Shown here one piece after another: positions 1 through 6,706 of a DNA stretch of 17,451 nt (its first letter is position 1; each line of letters begins with the position of its first letter). The translations under genes were made by a program, and so were the position numbers. The notes beneath the pieces were generated by a model. That model had not been told where the DNA came from and did not search any database. It saw only the letters and a list, made by a program, of their open reading frames with translations. This stretch comes from an uncultured Thermoleophilia bacterium. GTDB taxonomy: Bacteria > Actinomycetota > Thermoleophilia > Gaiellales > F1-60-MAGs149. The stretch lies in the NCBI GenBank assembly GCA_902806305.1, contig CADCWC010000358.1, positions 1 through 17,451 of the forward strand, given 5' to 3'.

Positions 1-133
1 ACGGACAGACCCGCCGTGTGTGTCACCTGCCAAGGGAACTCCGGACCGTCATCGTCACCGAGCCGAGCAGCCGAACGTTACAAGCCCGCCCAGGCCCCCG
101 GCCGACCACGCCTGCCAGGGCAGGGCGCCGCCC
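1..133. other. left-edge non-coding stretch, nothing assigned
   Basis: No reading frame here has a convincing start, ribosome-binding site or recognisable protein. Open frames that cross it are high-GC shadows of the minus-strand gene to the right. It may be the 3' flank of a gene lying outside the window. Confidence 0.4.
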
Positions 134-148
134 GCAGCCTTCGGCTGC
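134..148 (-). terminator. short hairpin after the two-TM membrane protein gene
   Basis: GCAGCC, a TTC loop and GGCTGC form a perfect 6-bp stem starting 5 nt beyond the minus-strand stop codon. There is no T-run, as is common in GC-rich actinobacteria. Its position directly after the stop is the main argument for a terminator role. Confidence 0.4.
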
Positions 149-153
149 CCGAC

Positions 154-789
154 TCAGATGAACCGCTCGATGCGCTGCAGCGCCGAGGCGAGCTCCTCGC
201 GCGGCTCGGTCGGCGCCTCCCGCGTCTGTGCGGACCGGACCAGCCGGCTGACCAGGATGACGCCGCGCGGGTCGACCGGCCGCCGGACGTCCTCGAGTTG
301 GTGGACGACGTGCTCCAGGCGACGCCGGTGGAGCACGACGTCCTCGGCCGCCTCCGGCCTGGCGGCGTGCGGCGGCGGCAGCGGCACGTAGACGCCGGTG
401 GCCAGGAGCCGCGCCAGACGACGCCGGTACCGTGTCCCGAGGAGCGTGCGGACGCGCGCTGCGGCCGCCTCCGGCGCGACCTTCTCCCAGCCCTGGAGGA
501 TCAGCTCGTCGACCGTGTCGTCCGCCTCGGCACAGACCCGCCGGGCGTCTCGCAGCCACCACCACGAGGCCACCACGGCACACGCCACGACGACGACGCC
601 CGCCTGTGCGTCGACCACTCCCGTCGCCCAGAGCGCCGCACCGACGGCCACGCCGAGCAGCCAGCCGAGCGAACGCCCGCGCGACGCGGTGTGTTCGTCG
701 TGCAACGCCTGGATGCGAGCCGCAAGGCCCCCAGGGCGCCCTGTCGGGGTCATGCCCGGTTCTACCCTGATCCGGCGTCGCCGCATCAT
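154..789 (-). CDS. hypothetical membrane protein with two N-terminal TM segments
   Basis: I do not recognise this family. From the internal ATG at 753 the product is 199 aa; from the ATG at 789 it is 211 aa. In the 199-aa numbering, two hydrophobic segments lie at about residues 28-47 and 51-67, joined by a very short turn that suggests a hairpin in the membrane. A cytosolic-looking, Arg/Glu-rich tail of about 130 residues follows and ends in a predicted amphipathic helix. I chose 789 because a TACGCT -10 box lies 9 nt upstream of that ATG, the same arrangement as at azlC, which would make the mRNA nearly leaderless. The start at 753 remains possible: TAGAAC lies 5 nt upstream of it and the homologous part could begin there. 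The gene is divergent from the Nei glycosylase. Function unknown. Confidence 0.6.
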   Translation of the reverse strand: MMRRRRIRVEPGMTPTGRPGGLAARIQALHDEHTASRGRSLGWLLGVAVGAALWATGVVDAQAGVVVVACAVVASWWWLRDARRVCAEADDTVDELILQGWEKVAPEAAAARVRTLLGTRYRRRLARLLATGVYVPLPPPHAARPEAAEDVVLHRRRLEHVVHQLEDVRRPVDPRGVILVSRLVRSAQTREAPTEPREELASALQRIERFI

Positions 790-798
790 GTGTGCGCC

Positions 799-807
799 AG
801 CGTAGCG
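799..807 (-). promoter_or_regulatory. -10 element CGCTACGCT for the membrane protein gene
   Basis: On the minus strand CGCTACGCT contains a TANNNT box (TACGCT, 804-799). The same 9-mer precedes yaaA, and closely related 9-mers precede phoD and azlC. The expected start of transcription is 2-3 nt before the ATG at 789. No convincing -35 box was seen. Confidence 0.45.
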
Positions 808-874
808 CCCGGCGACGCGCCGCCGCGCCCTCGGACCGCGGCCGGCGGACGCCCGAGCCCACATGATGTCGCCG

Positions 875-1699
875 ATGCCCGAAGGCGACACCCTGGAGAT
901 CGTGGCGCGTCGGCTCGCGCCGCTCGTCGGCGTCACCGTGTCCGTCACGACCCCGCACCCCCGGTTCGCGCGCGACCGCATCCCCGAGCGGCTCGCGGAC
1001 GCCGTCGTCGAGACGGTCGAGGCGCGCGGGAAGCACCTGCTGATCCGCTTCACGAACGGTCTCACGCTGCACAGCCACCTCCGGATGACCGGTCGCTGGG
1101 ACGTGCACCGCCGCGGGGCGCGCTGGGGGCGCGCCCCGTACCGCGCGTGGGTCGTCCTCCGGACGGCGACGCACGAGGCGGTCCTGTTCGACGGCCCGGT
1201 GCTCGAGCTGCTGACCGACGCGCAGATCGCGCTCCACCCCGCGCTCCGCCGGCTCGGGGACGACCTGATCGACGCGGACCTCGACCTCGACCGGGCGGTG
1301 TCCGACCTGCGCGCGGCCCATCCCGCCACGACGGCCGGCGACGCCCTGCTCGACCAGCGTCTCGTGGCCGGGATCGGGAACGTCTGGAAATCCGAGGCGC
1401 TCTGGGCCTGTCGCGTCCACCCCTGGGCGCCGCTCGGCCGGCTCGACGACGACACGCTCCGGCGGCTCGTGACCTTCGCCAGCGAGGGCATGCGCCGCCA
1501 GTCCGATCTGCTGGACGGACGCCGTCCGCGGGCGGTCTACGGGCGAGACGGCAGGCCGTGCCGCCGGTGCGGCACGCGCATCGTCGAGCGGCTGCAGGGC
1601 GACGACGGTCGGCGCACGTTCTGGTGCCCGACGTGCCAGCCGGGCGCGGCGCCGCCGGGGCCGCCCGTCCGGGGCACGCCCGCCGCCCGCCGACGTTGA
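875..1699 (+). CDS. nei: Fpg/Nei-family DNA glycosylase / AP lyase (endonuclease VIII-like)
   Basis: This base-excision repair enzyme removes oxidised bases and cleaves at abasic sites. The 274-aa product begins MPEGDT. After Met removal, Pro2 would be the Schiff-base nucleophile and Glu3 the catalytic acid, which fixes the start at 875 rather than at the in-frame ATGs at 863 or 866. The conserved beta-clamp lysine is seen in RGKHLL (Lys53). The helix-two-turn-helix region contains LLDQRLVAGIGNVWKSE (about 158-174). A C-terminal FPG zinc finger has Cys229, Cys232, Cys251 and Cys254, with an arginine pair just before WCPTC. The MPEGDT start and the LLDQR..AGIGN motif favour the actinobacterial Nei group over Fpg/MutM, but the substrate cannot be fixed from sequence. 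No clear ribosome-binding site was seen. The gene is divergent from the membrane protein gene and 57 nt upstream of phoD. Confidence 0.9.
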   Translation: MPEGDTLEIVARRLAPLVGVTVSVTTPHPRFARDRIPERLADAVVETVEARGKHLLIRFTNGLTLHSHLRMTGRWDVHRRGARWGRAPYRAWVVLRTATHEAVLFDGPVLELLTDAQIALHPALRRLGDDLIDADLDLDRAVSDLRAAHPATTAGDALLDQRLVAGIGNVWKSEALWACRVHPWAPLGRLDDDTLRRLVTFASEGMRRQSDLLDGRRPRAVYGRDGRPCRRCGTRIVERLQGDDGRRTFWCPTCQPGAAPPGPPVRGTPAARRR

Positions 1700-1715
1700 G
1701 CGGGACGCCTCAGGT

Positions 1716-1724
1716 CGCTACGGT
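1716..1724 (+). promoter_or_regulatory. -10 element CGCTACGGT for phoD
   Basis: TACGGT (1719-1724) sits in a GGTCGCTAC context that is shared exactly with the azlC promoter region. It would start transcription near 1731, giving a leader of about 26 nt that includes the GGAG ribosome-binding site at 1748-1751. Confidence 0.4.
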
Positions 1725-1756
1725 GACGCCGCCCGAGCCCCCGTCCCGGAGCCGCC

Positions 1757-3307
1757 GTGCGTCGCCCACCGCTCTTCCTCGCCCTCGTCTGCCTGCCCCT
1801 CGGCCCGGCGAGCGCCGCCGCGGCGACGCCCTCGCCCTTCCCGCAGGGGGTGGCCGCCGGTGAGATCACCGCGCGGTCCGCGCTCGTCTGGACCCGGGCG
1901 CCCCGCCCGGGTCCGGTCACGGTCGAGGTCGCCCTCGACCGGCGTCTGACCACGGCGCGTCGGGTCAGGCGTGGGCGCGCCACGGGAGCCGCGGACCGCA
2001 CGGTGCGGATCGCCGTCGCCGGCCTGACGCCCGCGACCCGCTGGTTCTACCGCTTCCGTCAGGGCCGGGCCACGAGCCCCGTCGGATCCTTCCGCACGGC
2101 CCCACGCCCGTCGTCGCCCGCGACGGTCCGCTTCGCCTTCGCGGGTGACGCCGACGCGCAGCCGGCCCCCGGGTCGACCGAGCCCTTCTACAACCGGTTC
2201 GAGGTCTACGGCCGGATGGCCGCCGAGCGCAACGACTTCAACGTCTCGATCGGCGACACGATCTACTCGGACTCCGAGGTGCCCGGCGTGCCTCCCGCGC
2301 TGACCCGACGCGCCAAGTGGTCCAAGTACCGCCAGAACCTCGCCCTCCCGCGCCTACGGGCGCTGCGCGCCGACACCGGCCTCTACAGCCACTGGGACGA
2401 CCACGAGTTCGTCAACGACTTCTCCCGCGCCGAGTCCGGCGCCGCGGTCCACCGCGCCGGCGTCGCGGCCTTCACCGACTACGCGCCGGTCCGCTACCGG
2501 AGCGCGACGGGCCTCTACCGCCGGTTCCGCTGGGGCCGGCACCTCGAGGTCTTCCTGCTCGACCAGCGCTCCTTCCGCGACGCGAAGGCGACCGCGGGCG
2601 GGACCTGCGTCGACGCGACGACGGGGATCCCGGACCTGGCGCCGACCGCGCCGCAGACGGCGAGGAACGCCTTCTCGGCCCTCGTGCCGGCGTTGGCCGC
2701 TCCACCGCCGCCGGGCTGCCTCGACCGGATCCGCGACCCGAGCCGGACGCTGCTCGGCCGGCGGCAGTACGCGGCCTTCACGTCCGCCGTCGCCGCGTCG
2801 TCGGCCACCTTCAAGGTCGTCATGAACGAGACGCCGATCCAGGAGCTCTACGCGCTGCCGTACGACCGTTGGGCGGGCTACGCGGCGGAGCGGGAGCGTC
2901 TCCTGCGCTTCCTGTCCGCGCGCGTCCGGGGCGTCGTCTTCCTGACCACGGACACGCACGCGAACCTGGTCGGCGAGGTCCGACTCGACACCTTCGGCCC
3001 CTCGGGGCCGGGGCCGACGGGCATCACGGAGGTCGTCGCCGGGCCGGTGGCGACCATGACCTTCGCGCGCGAGCTGGGTGCCGTGCTGAACGATCCGCGG
3101 GCGCCGGACCTGCTCGCCTCGACGTTCTTCCGACCGCCGCCGCCGCGCGGGCTCGGGATGCGCTGCGCGGTCCTCGACACGTACGCCTACGGCCAGGTCG
3201 AGGTGACCGCCCGCCGGCTGACGGTCCGGCTCAAGGACGGCGCCGGCCGCCCGGTCCGGCACCCGGACGGCTCGAGCTGCAAGCCGGTCGTCGTCGAGGC
3301 GGGCTGA
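1757..3307 (+). CDS. phoD: PhoD-like alkaline phosphatase / phosphodiesterase, secreted
   Basis: This is a 516-aa extracytoplasmic metallophosphoesterase that likely releases phosphate from organic phosphomono- or diesters. The GTG start is supported by GGAG at 1748-1751 with a 5-nt spacer. Residues 1-23 form a signal peptide: two Arg, a hydrophobic core and an Ala-rich cleavage region. Family members usually use Tat, but no full twin-Arg SRRxFLK motif is visible. A PhoD N-terminal domain starts at FPQGVAAGE (28-36), with the W-T-R strand typical of the family at 45-47. The metallophosphatase core shows FAGD (Asp131), SIGDTIYSD (Asp167), HWDDHE (212-217), VMNETP (355-360) and TTDTHANL (397-404), which together supply the expected metal-ligand Asp, His and Asn residues. 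It converges on yaaA with only 7 nt between the stops. Confidence 0.9.
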   Translation: MRRPPLFLALVCLPLGPASAAAATPSPFPQGVAAGEITARSALVWTRAPRPGPVTVEVALDRRLTTARRVRRGRATGAADRTVRIAVAGLTPATRWFYRFRQGRATSPVGSFRTAPRPSSPATVRFAFAGDADAQPAPGSTEPFYNRFEVYGRMAAERNDFNVSIGDTIYSDSEVPGVPPALTRRAKWSKYRQNLALPRLRALRADTGLYSHWDDHEFVNDFSRAESGAAVHRAGVAAFTDYAPVRYRSATGLYRRFRWGRHLEVFLLDQRSFRDAKATAGGTCVDATTGIPDLAPTAPQTARNAFSALVPALAAPPPPGCLDRIRDPSRTLLGRRQYAAFTSAVAASSATFKVVMNETPIQELYALPYDRWAGYAAERERLLRFLSARVRGVVFLTTDTHANLVGEVRLDTFGPSGPGPTGITEVVAGPVATMTFARELGAVLNDPRAPDLLASTFFRPPPPRGLGMRCAVLDTYAYGQVEVTARRLTVRLKDGAGRPVRHPDGSSCKPVVVEAG

Positions 3308-3314
3308 GAACCGG

Positions 3315-3530
3315 TCACCCGGGGGCGACGAGCCGGATCTCCTGCCCCGCCGTCTCGACGACGTCGCCGGGACGCAGCTTGCGGCCGCGCCGGTCGTCGA
3401 GCTCGCCGTTGATCCGCACCGGGGTCTCGGCCAGGAAGTGCCGCGCGCCGCCGCCGGAGTCGACGAGGTCGGCCAGCTTCAGGAACTGCGCCAGCGTGAT
3501 GAACTCCGACTCGATCTCGACCTCGCGCAC
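3315..3530 (-). CDS. yaaA: YaaA-type S4 domain RNA-binding protein
   Basis: This 71-aa product is essentially one S4 RNA-binding fold. ITLAQFLKLADLVDSGG forms the first helices (about 11-27), followed by the V-x-I-N-G-E turn (38-43) and the RRGRKLRPGD basic loop (47-56). These match the YaaA/S4-like family that in Bacillus lies between dnaN and recF. Its substrate is presumably structured RNA; the exact role is not established. The GTG start at 3530 has a strong GGAGGA at 3541-3536. It is downstream of azlD on the same strand with a 46-nt gap and a candidate -10 of its own, so it may be read both from azlCD and independently. No dnaA, dnaN or recF neighbour is seen, which is unusual for this family. 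Confidence 0.85.
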   Translation of the reverse strand: MREVEIESEFITLAQFLKLADLVDSGGGARHFLAETPVRINGELDDRRGRKLRPGDVVETAGQEIRLVAPG

Positions 3531-3557
3531 CGTCGTCCTCCGCGTCCCGACGGCGTG

Positions 3558-3566
3558 AGCGTAGCG
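3558..3566 (-). promoter_or_regulatory. -10 element CGCTACGCT for yaaA
   Basis: TACGCT (3563-3558) lies in the azlD-yaaA gap. It is identical as a 9-mer to the element upstream of the two-TM protein gene, and 27 nt separate it from the yaaA GTG. No good -35 at 16-18 nt was found. Confidence 0.4.
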
Positions 3567-3576
3567 GTGCCCAGCG

Positions 3577-3885
3577 TCAGGTCATGACGCGCGCCACCGC
3601 GGTGACCGCGGCTGCCACGACGACGACGAGCAGCATCGGCGCGCGCAGCCACAGCGCCACGCCCGCCGCCGCGACGCCCAGCAGACGCTCGTCGACGAAG
3701 ATCGTCCGATCTCCCCCGACGGTCTGCGTCAGCACCAGCGCGGCGAGCAGCGCCGGGGCGAGGAGCTCGAGCGGCCCGGCGGCGCGCCCGGGCAGCGGCC
3801 GGCCGCCGAGCACCACGGGACCGAAGCCCTTCATCACCACGGTCGCGACGCCGACCACGACCACGACGAGCCAGGCGTCCGTCAC
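3577..3885 (-). CDS. azlD: AzlD family branched-chain amino-acid transport subunit
   Basis: This 102-aa, highly hydrophobic protein has about three to four predicted membrane segments (about 4-22, 41-55 and 67-99). The motif VVMKGFGPVVLGGRPLP (16-32) matches the AzlD family K-x-x-P/G-x-x-L-x-x-R-P-L-P region. With AzlC it would form an inner-membrane exporter for branched-chain amino acids or analogues. Its GTG start (3885-3883) overlaps the azlC TGA stop (3884-3882) by GTGA, so the two are translationally coupled. Specificity is inferred from the family only. Confidence 0.85.
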   Translation of the reverse strand: MTDAWLVVVVVGVATVVMKGFGPVVLGGRPLPGRAAGPLELLAPALLAALVLTQTVGGDRTIFVDERLLGVAAAGVALWLRAPMLLVVVVAAAVTAVARVMT

Positions 3886-4586
3886 CGCCGCAGCCCGAGG
3901 AGCGGCACCGCCGCCGCCGCGATGATCGGCACGCCGAGCGGCGTCAGCGGCAGGAGCACGAGCGCGACGAGCGCGCCGCCGACCGCGGCCAGGACGGCGC
4001 GGCGGCTGCGGAGCTGCGCCACGAGCAGCGCCAGGAAGAGGGCCGGGAAGGCGGCGTCCAGGCCGAGCACCGTCGGATCGCCGAGCGCGCTCGCTCCCAG
4101 CACGCCGACGACGGTCCCGAGCACCCAGAACAGGTAGCAGACGGCGCCCGCGCCGAGCAGGAGCCGGCGGTCGAAGCGCCCGGGGGCCGTGGTGCCGAGC
4201 GCCCACGACTCGTCGATCACGAGCTGCGACTCGAGCAGACGCCGCAGCGCCGGGCCGCGGAACACCGAGGCCACCGACACGCCGAGCGCCACGTAGCGGG
4301 CGTTCAGGAGGACGGCCGCCACGACCGCCGCCGTCACGCCGCCGCCCGCGCCGAGGATCGAGACCGCCGCGAACTGGGCCGAGCCCGCGAACGTCGTCAG
4401 CGACATGGCGGTCGTGGCCCACGCGTCGAGGCCGGCCGACCGGGCGAGCACGCCGAAGGAGACGCCGAAGCCGAGGATGGCCGGGATCAACGGCGCCATC
4501 GCCCGGGCGCCGTCGCGGTACCGCGGCGACGCCGGACGACTCGTCGGCGCGTCACCGGGGCGGCGGTCGAGGGGACGGTCGGACAC
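3882..4586 (-). CDS. azlC: AzlC family branched-chain amino-acid permease
   Basis: This 234-aa membrane protein is the large subunit of the AzlCD exporter. After a polar N-terminal tail of about 30 residues, family motifs follow: LGFGVSFGVLA (38-48), the TTFAGSAQFAAV signature (64-75), LLNARYVALG (93-102) and QLVIDESWAL (121-130). Several further membrane segments run to the C-terminus. The GTG at 4586 is chosen because a CGCTACCGT -10 element ends 9 nt upstream; no Shine-Dalgarno sequence is seen, so the message is probably near-leaderless. A start at the internal ATG of MAPLIPAIL would remove the polar tail and is possible. It is co-transcribed with azlD, and possibly yaaA, and is divergent from the response regulator. 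Confidence 0.87.
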   Translation of the reverse strand: MSDRPLDRRPGDAPTSRPASPRYRDGARAMAPLIPAILGFGVSFGVLARSAGLDAWATTAMSLTTFAGSAQFAAVSILGAGGGVTAAVVAAVLLNARYVALGVSVASVFRGPALRRLLESQLVIDESWALGTTAPGRFDRRLLLGAGAVCYLFWVLGTVVGVLGASALGDPTVLGLDAAFPALFLALLVAQLRSRRAVLAAVGGALVALVLLPLTPLGVPIIAAAAVPLLGLRR

Positions 4587-4595
4587 GGCCCGCGC

Positions 4596-4604
4596 ACGGT
4601 AGCG
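4596..4604 (-). promoter_or_regulatory. -10 element CGCTACCGT for azlC
   Basis: TACCGT (4601-4596) is followed by 9 nt and then the azlC GTG, which places the predicted transcript start about 3 nt before the start codon. GGTCGCTAC is shared with the phoD promoter. Confidence 0.45.
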
Positions 4605-4605
4605 A

Positions 4606-4641
4606 CCGCCCGCGTGGGCGGATCCCGCCGCGGGTCCGCGG
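4606..4641. repeat. two adjacent inverted repeats in the azlC/response-regulator gap
   Basis: CCGCCC-gcgt-GGGCGG (4606-4621) is immediately followed by CCGCGG-gt-CCGCGG (4628-4641). Both are perfect. They sit just upstream of the azlC -10 box, where a -35 region or operator would lie. In such GC-rich DNA short palindromes arise easily, so an operator role is only suggested. Confidence 0.3.
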
Positions 4642-4770
4642 TCAGCCGCGCGACGGGGAGGTCCGCTCCTCCTCGACCCGGCGGTCATGCTCACGGATCC
4701 CCCGTTCGTGCCGATAGACGACGTAGCGATGACCCCCGCCCGCGCCCCCGAGCAGCCGAGACCGCCCGCC

Positions 4771-5400
4771 ATGACGAGCATCCCCGAGACCATCTCCTGC
4801 CTGATCGCCGACGACCACGAGGTGGTCCGCGAAGGGCTCCGGCTGGCGTTGTCCCGCGCGAAGCACATCCGCGTCGTGGGCGAGGCCGGCGACGGCGAGT
4901 CGGCCGTGGCGCTGGCCGCCCGCCGGCGGCCCGACGTGATCGTGATGGACCTCCGCATGGGCGGCATCGACGGCATCGAGGCGACGCGTCAGATCCGCCG
5001 TACCGCGCCGGCCTGCCGCGTCGTCATCTTCACCGGGCACTTCGAGCGCGGCCTCCTCCAGCGTGGCCGCGACGCGGGCGCCGCGGGCTACCTCCTCAAG
5101 GAGGCGCCGCACACCACGCTGATCCGCGCCATCGAGCGTGTCACCGGCGGCGAGGAGTTCGTCGACCCGTCGCTCGCTCCCTCGCTCGTCCTGTCGGAGC
5201 GGGACGGCCTGCTCACGAACCGCGAGCGCGAGATCCTGCAGCTGCTGGCCCACGGCATGTCGAACGGCGACGTGGCGACCAAGCTCTTCATCTCGCAGGA
5301 GACGGTGAAGAGCCACGTGCGCCACATCCTGGCCAAGCTCGAGGCCGACACGCGGACCCAGGCGGTCGCCATCGCCATCCGCGAGGCGATCATCCAGTAG
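4771..5400 (+). CDS. NarL/LuxR-family two-component response regulator
   Basis: This 209-aa cytoplasmic transcription factor has an N-terminal receiver domain: acidic pair Asp14-Asp15, phospho-acceptor Asp60 in VIVMDLRM, switch Thr88 and conserved Lys110 in GYLLKEA. A C-terminal LuxR-type helix-turn-helix spans about 147-205 (LTNREREILQLLAHGMSN ... ISQETVKSHVRHILAKL). The ATG at 4771 puts the first beta strand 7-9 residues in, as is usual; in-frame ATGs at 4729 and 4687 are alternatives, and none has a strong ribosome-binding site. It precedes its probable kinase by 13 nt, so the two form one operon. Targets are unknown. The nearest candidates are the divergent azlCD operon and the operon itself. 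Confidence 0.92.
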   Translation: MTSIPETISCLIADDHEVVREGLRLALSRAKHIRVVGEAGDGESAVALAARRRPDVIVMDLRMGGIDGIEATRQIRRTAPACRVVIFTGHFERGLLQRGRDAGAAGYLLKEAPHTTLIRAIERVTGGEEFVDPSLAPSLVLSERDGLLTNREREILQLLAHGMSNGDVATKLFISQETVKSHVRHILAKLEADTRTQAVAIAIREAIIQ

Positions 5401-5413
5401 CCAGGAGGACCGC

Positions 5414-6706
5414 GTGTCCCTCTGGCTCCTCGTCGGCCTCGCCGGCCTCGTCGCGCTCGTCGGCGGCGCGTTCCTGGTCGGCCGTGGCGATCGGGTCCGT
5501 CGACGCGAGCAGGAGCACGCCCAGGCCTTCGACCGCTCGCTCTCGGGCCGGCTCCTGCAGCAGGCCTCGGATCTCGACCGGCTCGTGGCCACCCTGGGCG
5601 GCCTGGCCGACGAACAGCACGATGTCGCCGTCCTGGCCCGCGCCTGCGACGACGCGGTGCGCCTGATCCCCGACACGCGCGCCGCGCTGCTCGTGCTCCG
5701 GCCGGACGGGACGCTCGAGGTGGCCGCCTCGGCCGGTCTCCCCGCGGAGGGACTGGCAGGCGTGGAGGTCGCGCGCGTGGAGGACGCGGCCACGGTGCTC
5801 GCGACGGCCATGGGGACGCCCGTCGCGCACGCGACGCCGCTCGCCACGCGCCACGAGCTGATCGCCGTGCTCGTCGTCGGCCGGACGCTCGTCAGCGGGG
5901 CCGAGCACGCCGACGCGCACCTCTCCCCGGCCGAGCAGGCCCAGCTGCAGGTCATCGCCGACTTCGCCGCCCGCACCGCCCACAACGCGCGCCTGCAGGG
6001 GCACCTGGAGCGCGCCCGGGTCGAGGCCGAGCGCCGCGAGCGCGAGCGGGCGCGGCTCTCGGACCAGCTGGCCCACGCCGAGCAAGGGGAGCGGCGGCGG
6101 CTGGCCGACCTCCTCCACGACGGCCCCCAGCAGACCATCACGAGCGTCAGCCTGATGCTCGATGCGTGCGTCGACGCCGCCTCCGACGGCGACTGGGACG
6201 CCATGCGCCGCATCCTGTCCCGCGCCCGCGACCGGAACCGCGAGTCCATCCGGGACCTGCGCGAACTCGGCTCCTCGATCGAGCCGCCGGCGCTGCGGAA
6301 CGGCGGCCTCGCAGAGGCGCTCGAGCCGCTCGTGGTGCGTCTCGGCGAGGATCACGGCGTCACGGTGCTCGTCGAGCTCGCGGCCGCCGAGAACCTTCCG
6401 GCCGCCGTCCGGGCCATGGTCTACCCGATCGTCCGTGAGGCCCTCTCGAACTCCCTCAAGCACGCCCGCGCCTCGCAGATCACCGTGGCGGCCGAGCGGA
6501 TGGAGGACGGCCTGGCGATCGTGGTGGCCGACAACGGCTCGGGCATGCTCCGGACCGTCGCGCCGGACGGGCTCGGTCAGGGCACCGACGGCATCCGCGA
6601 GCGCGCCGCGGCGCTCGGCGGGACCGTCACGTGGGATCCCGTGCCGGGCGGCGGCACCGCCCTGCGGCTCGTCATCCCCGCCCGGGTCCTGCCCCGCGCC
6701 GCCTGA
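5414..6706 (+). CDS. two-component sensor histidine kinase (GAF, HisKA_3, HATPase_c)
   Basis: This 430-aa kinase is the likely partner of the preceding regulator. The GTG start has AGGAGG at 5403-5408 with a 5-nt spacer. One membrane anchor occupies residues 2-22. A coiled stretch of about 25-60 leads into a GAF-like sensor region (about 70-190). A helix rich in Arg and Glu (195-225) connects to the HisKA_3 dimerisation domain, where His235 in LLHDGPQQ is the phospho-acceptor typical of NarL-partner kinases. The ATP-binding domain shows the N box EALSNSLKHA (Asn346), the G1 box ADNGSG (372-377) and the G2 box GQGTDGIRERA (388-398). The ligand of the GAF domain is unknown. The 3' end overlaps the convergent lgt gene by 35 nt. 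Confidence 0.92.
   Translation: MSLWLLVGLAGLVALVGGAFLVGRGDRVRRREQEHAQAFDRSLSGRLLQQASDLDRLVATLGGLADEQHDVAVLARACDDAVRLIPDTRAALLVLRPDGTLEVAASAGLPAEGLAGVEVARVEDAATVLATAMGTPVAHATPLATRHELIAVLVVGRTLVSGAEHADAHLSPAEQAQLQVIADFAARTAHNARLQGHLERARVEAERRERERARLSDQLAHAEQGERRRLADLLHDGPQQTITSVSLMLDACVDAASDGDWDAMRRILSRARDRNRESIRDLRELGSSIEPPALRNGGLAEALEPLVVRLGEDHGVTVLVELAAAENLPAAVRAMVYPIVREALSNSLKHARASQITVAAERMEDGLAIVVADNGSGMLRTVAPDGLGQGTDGIRERAAALGGTVTWDPVPGGGTALRLVIPARVLPRAA

Noticed and set aside
16..1863. Long plus-strand frame across the first membrane protein gene and the glycosylase
   Set aside because: Arg/Pro-rich shadow in another frame, with no ribosome-binding site and no domain.
3301..3330. CCGG-tcac-CCGG as a bidirectional terminator between phoD and yaaA
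   Set aside because: Only a 4-bp stem in very GC-rich DNA, and it overlaps the yaaA stop region. Too weak to list.
2317..3558. Plus-strand frame in a shifted phase of phoD, and the matching minus-strand frame at 2354-3262
   Set aside because: Both are out of phase with a complete PhoD-like protein and contain no recognisable motif.
4642..6249. Minus-strand frame of 535 codons opposite the response regulator and kinase
   Set aside because: Ser/Arg-rich shadow. The two-component genes on the plus strand have all catalytic motifs.
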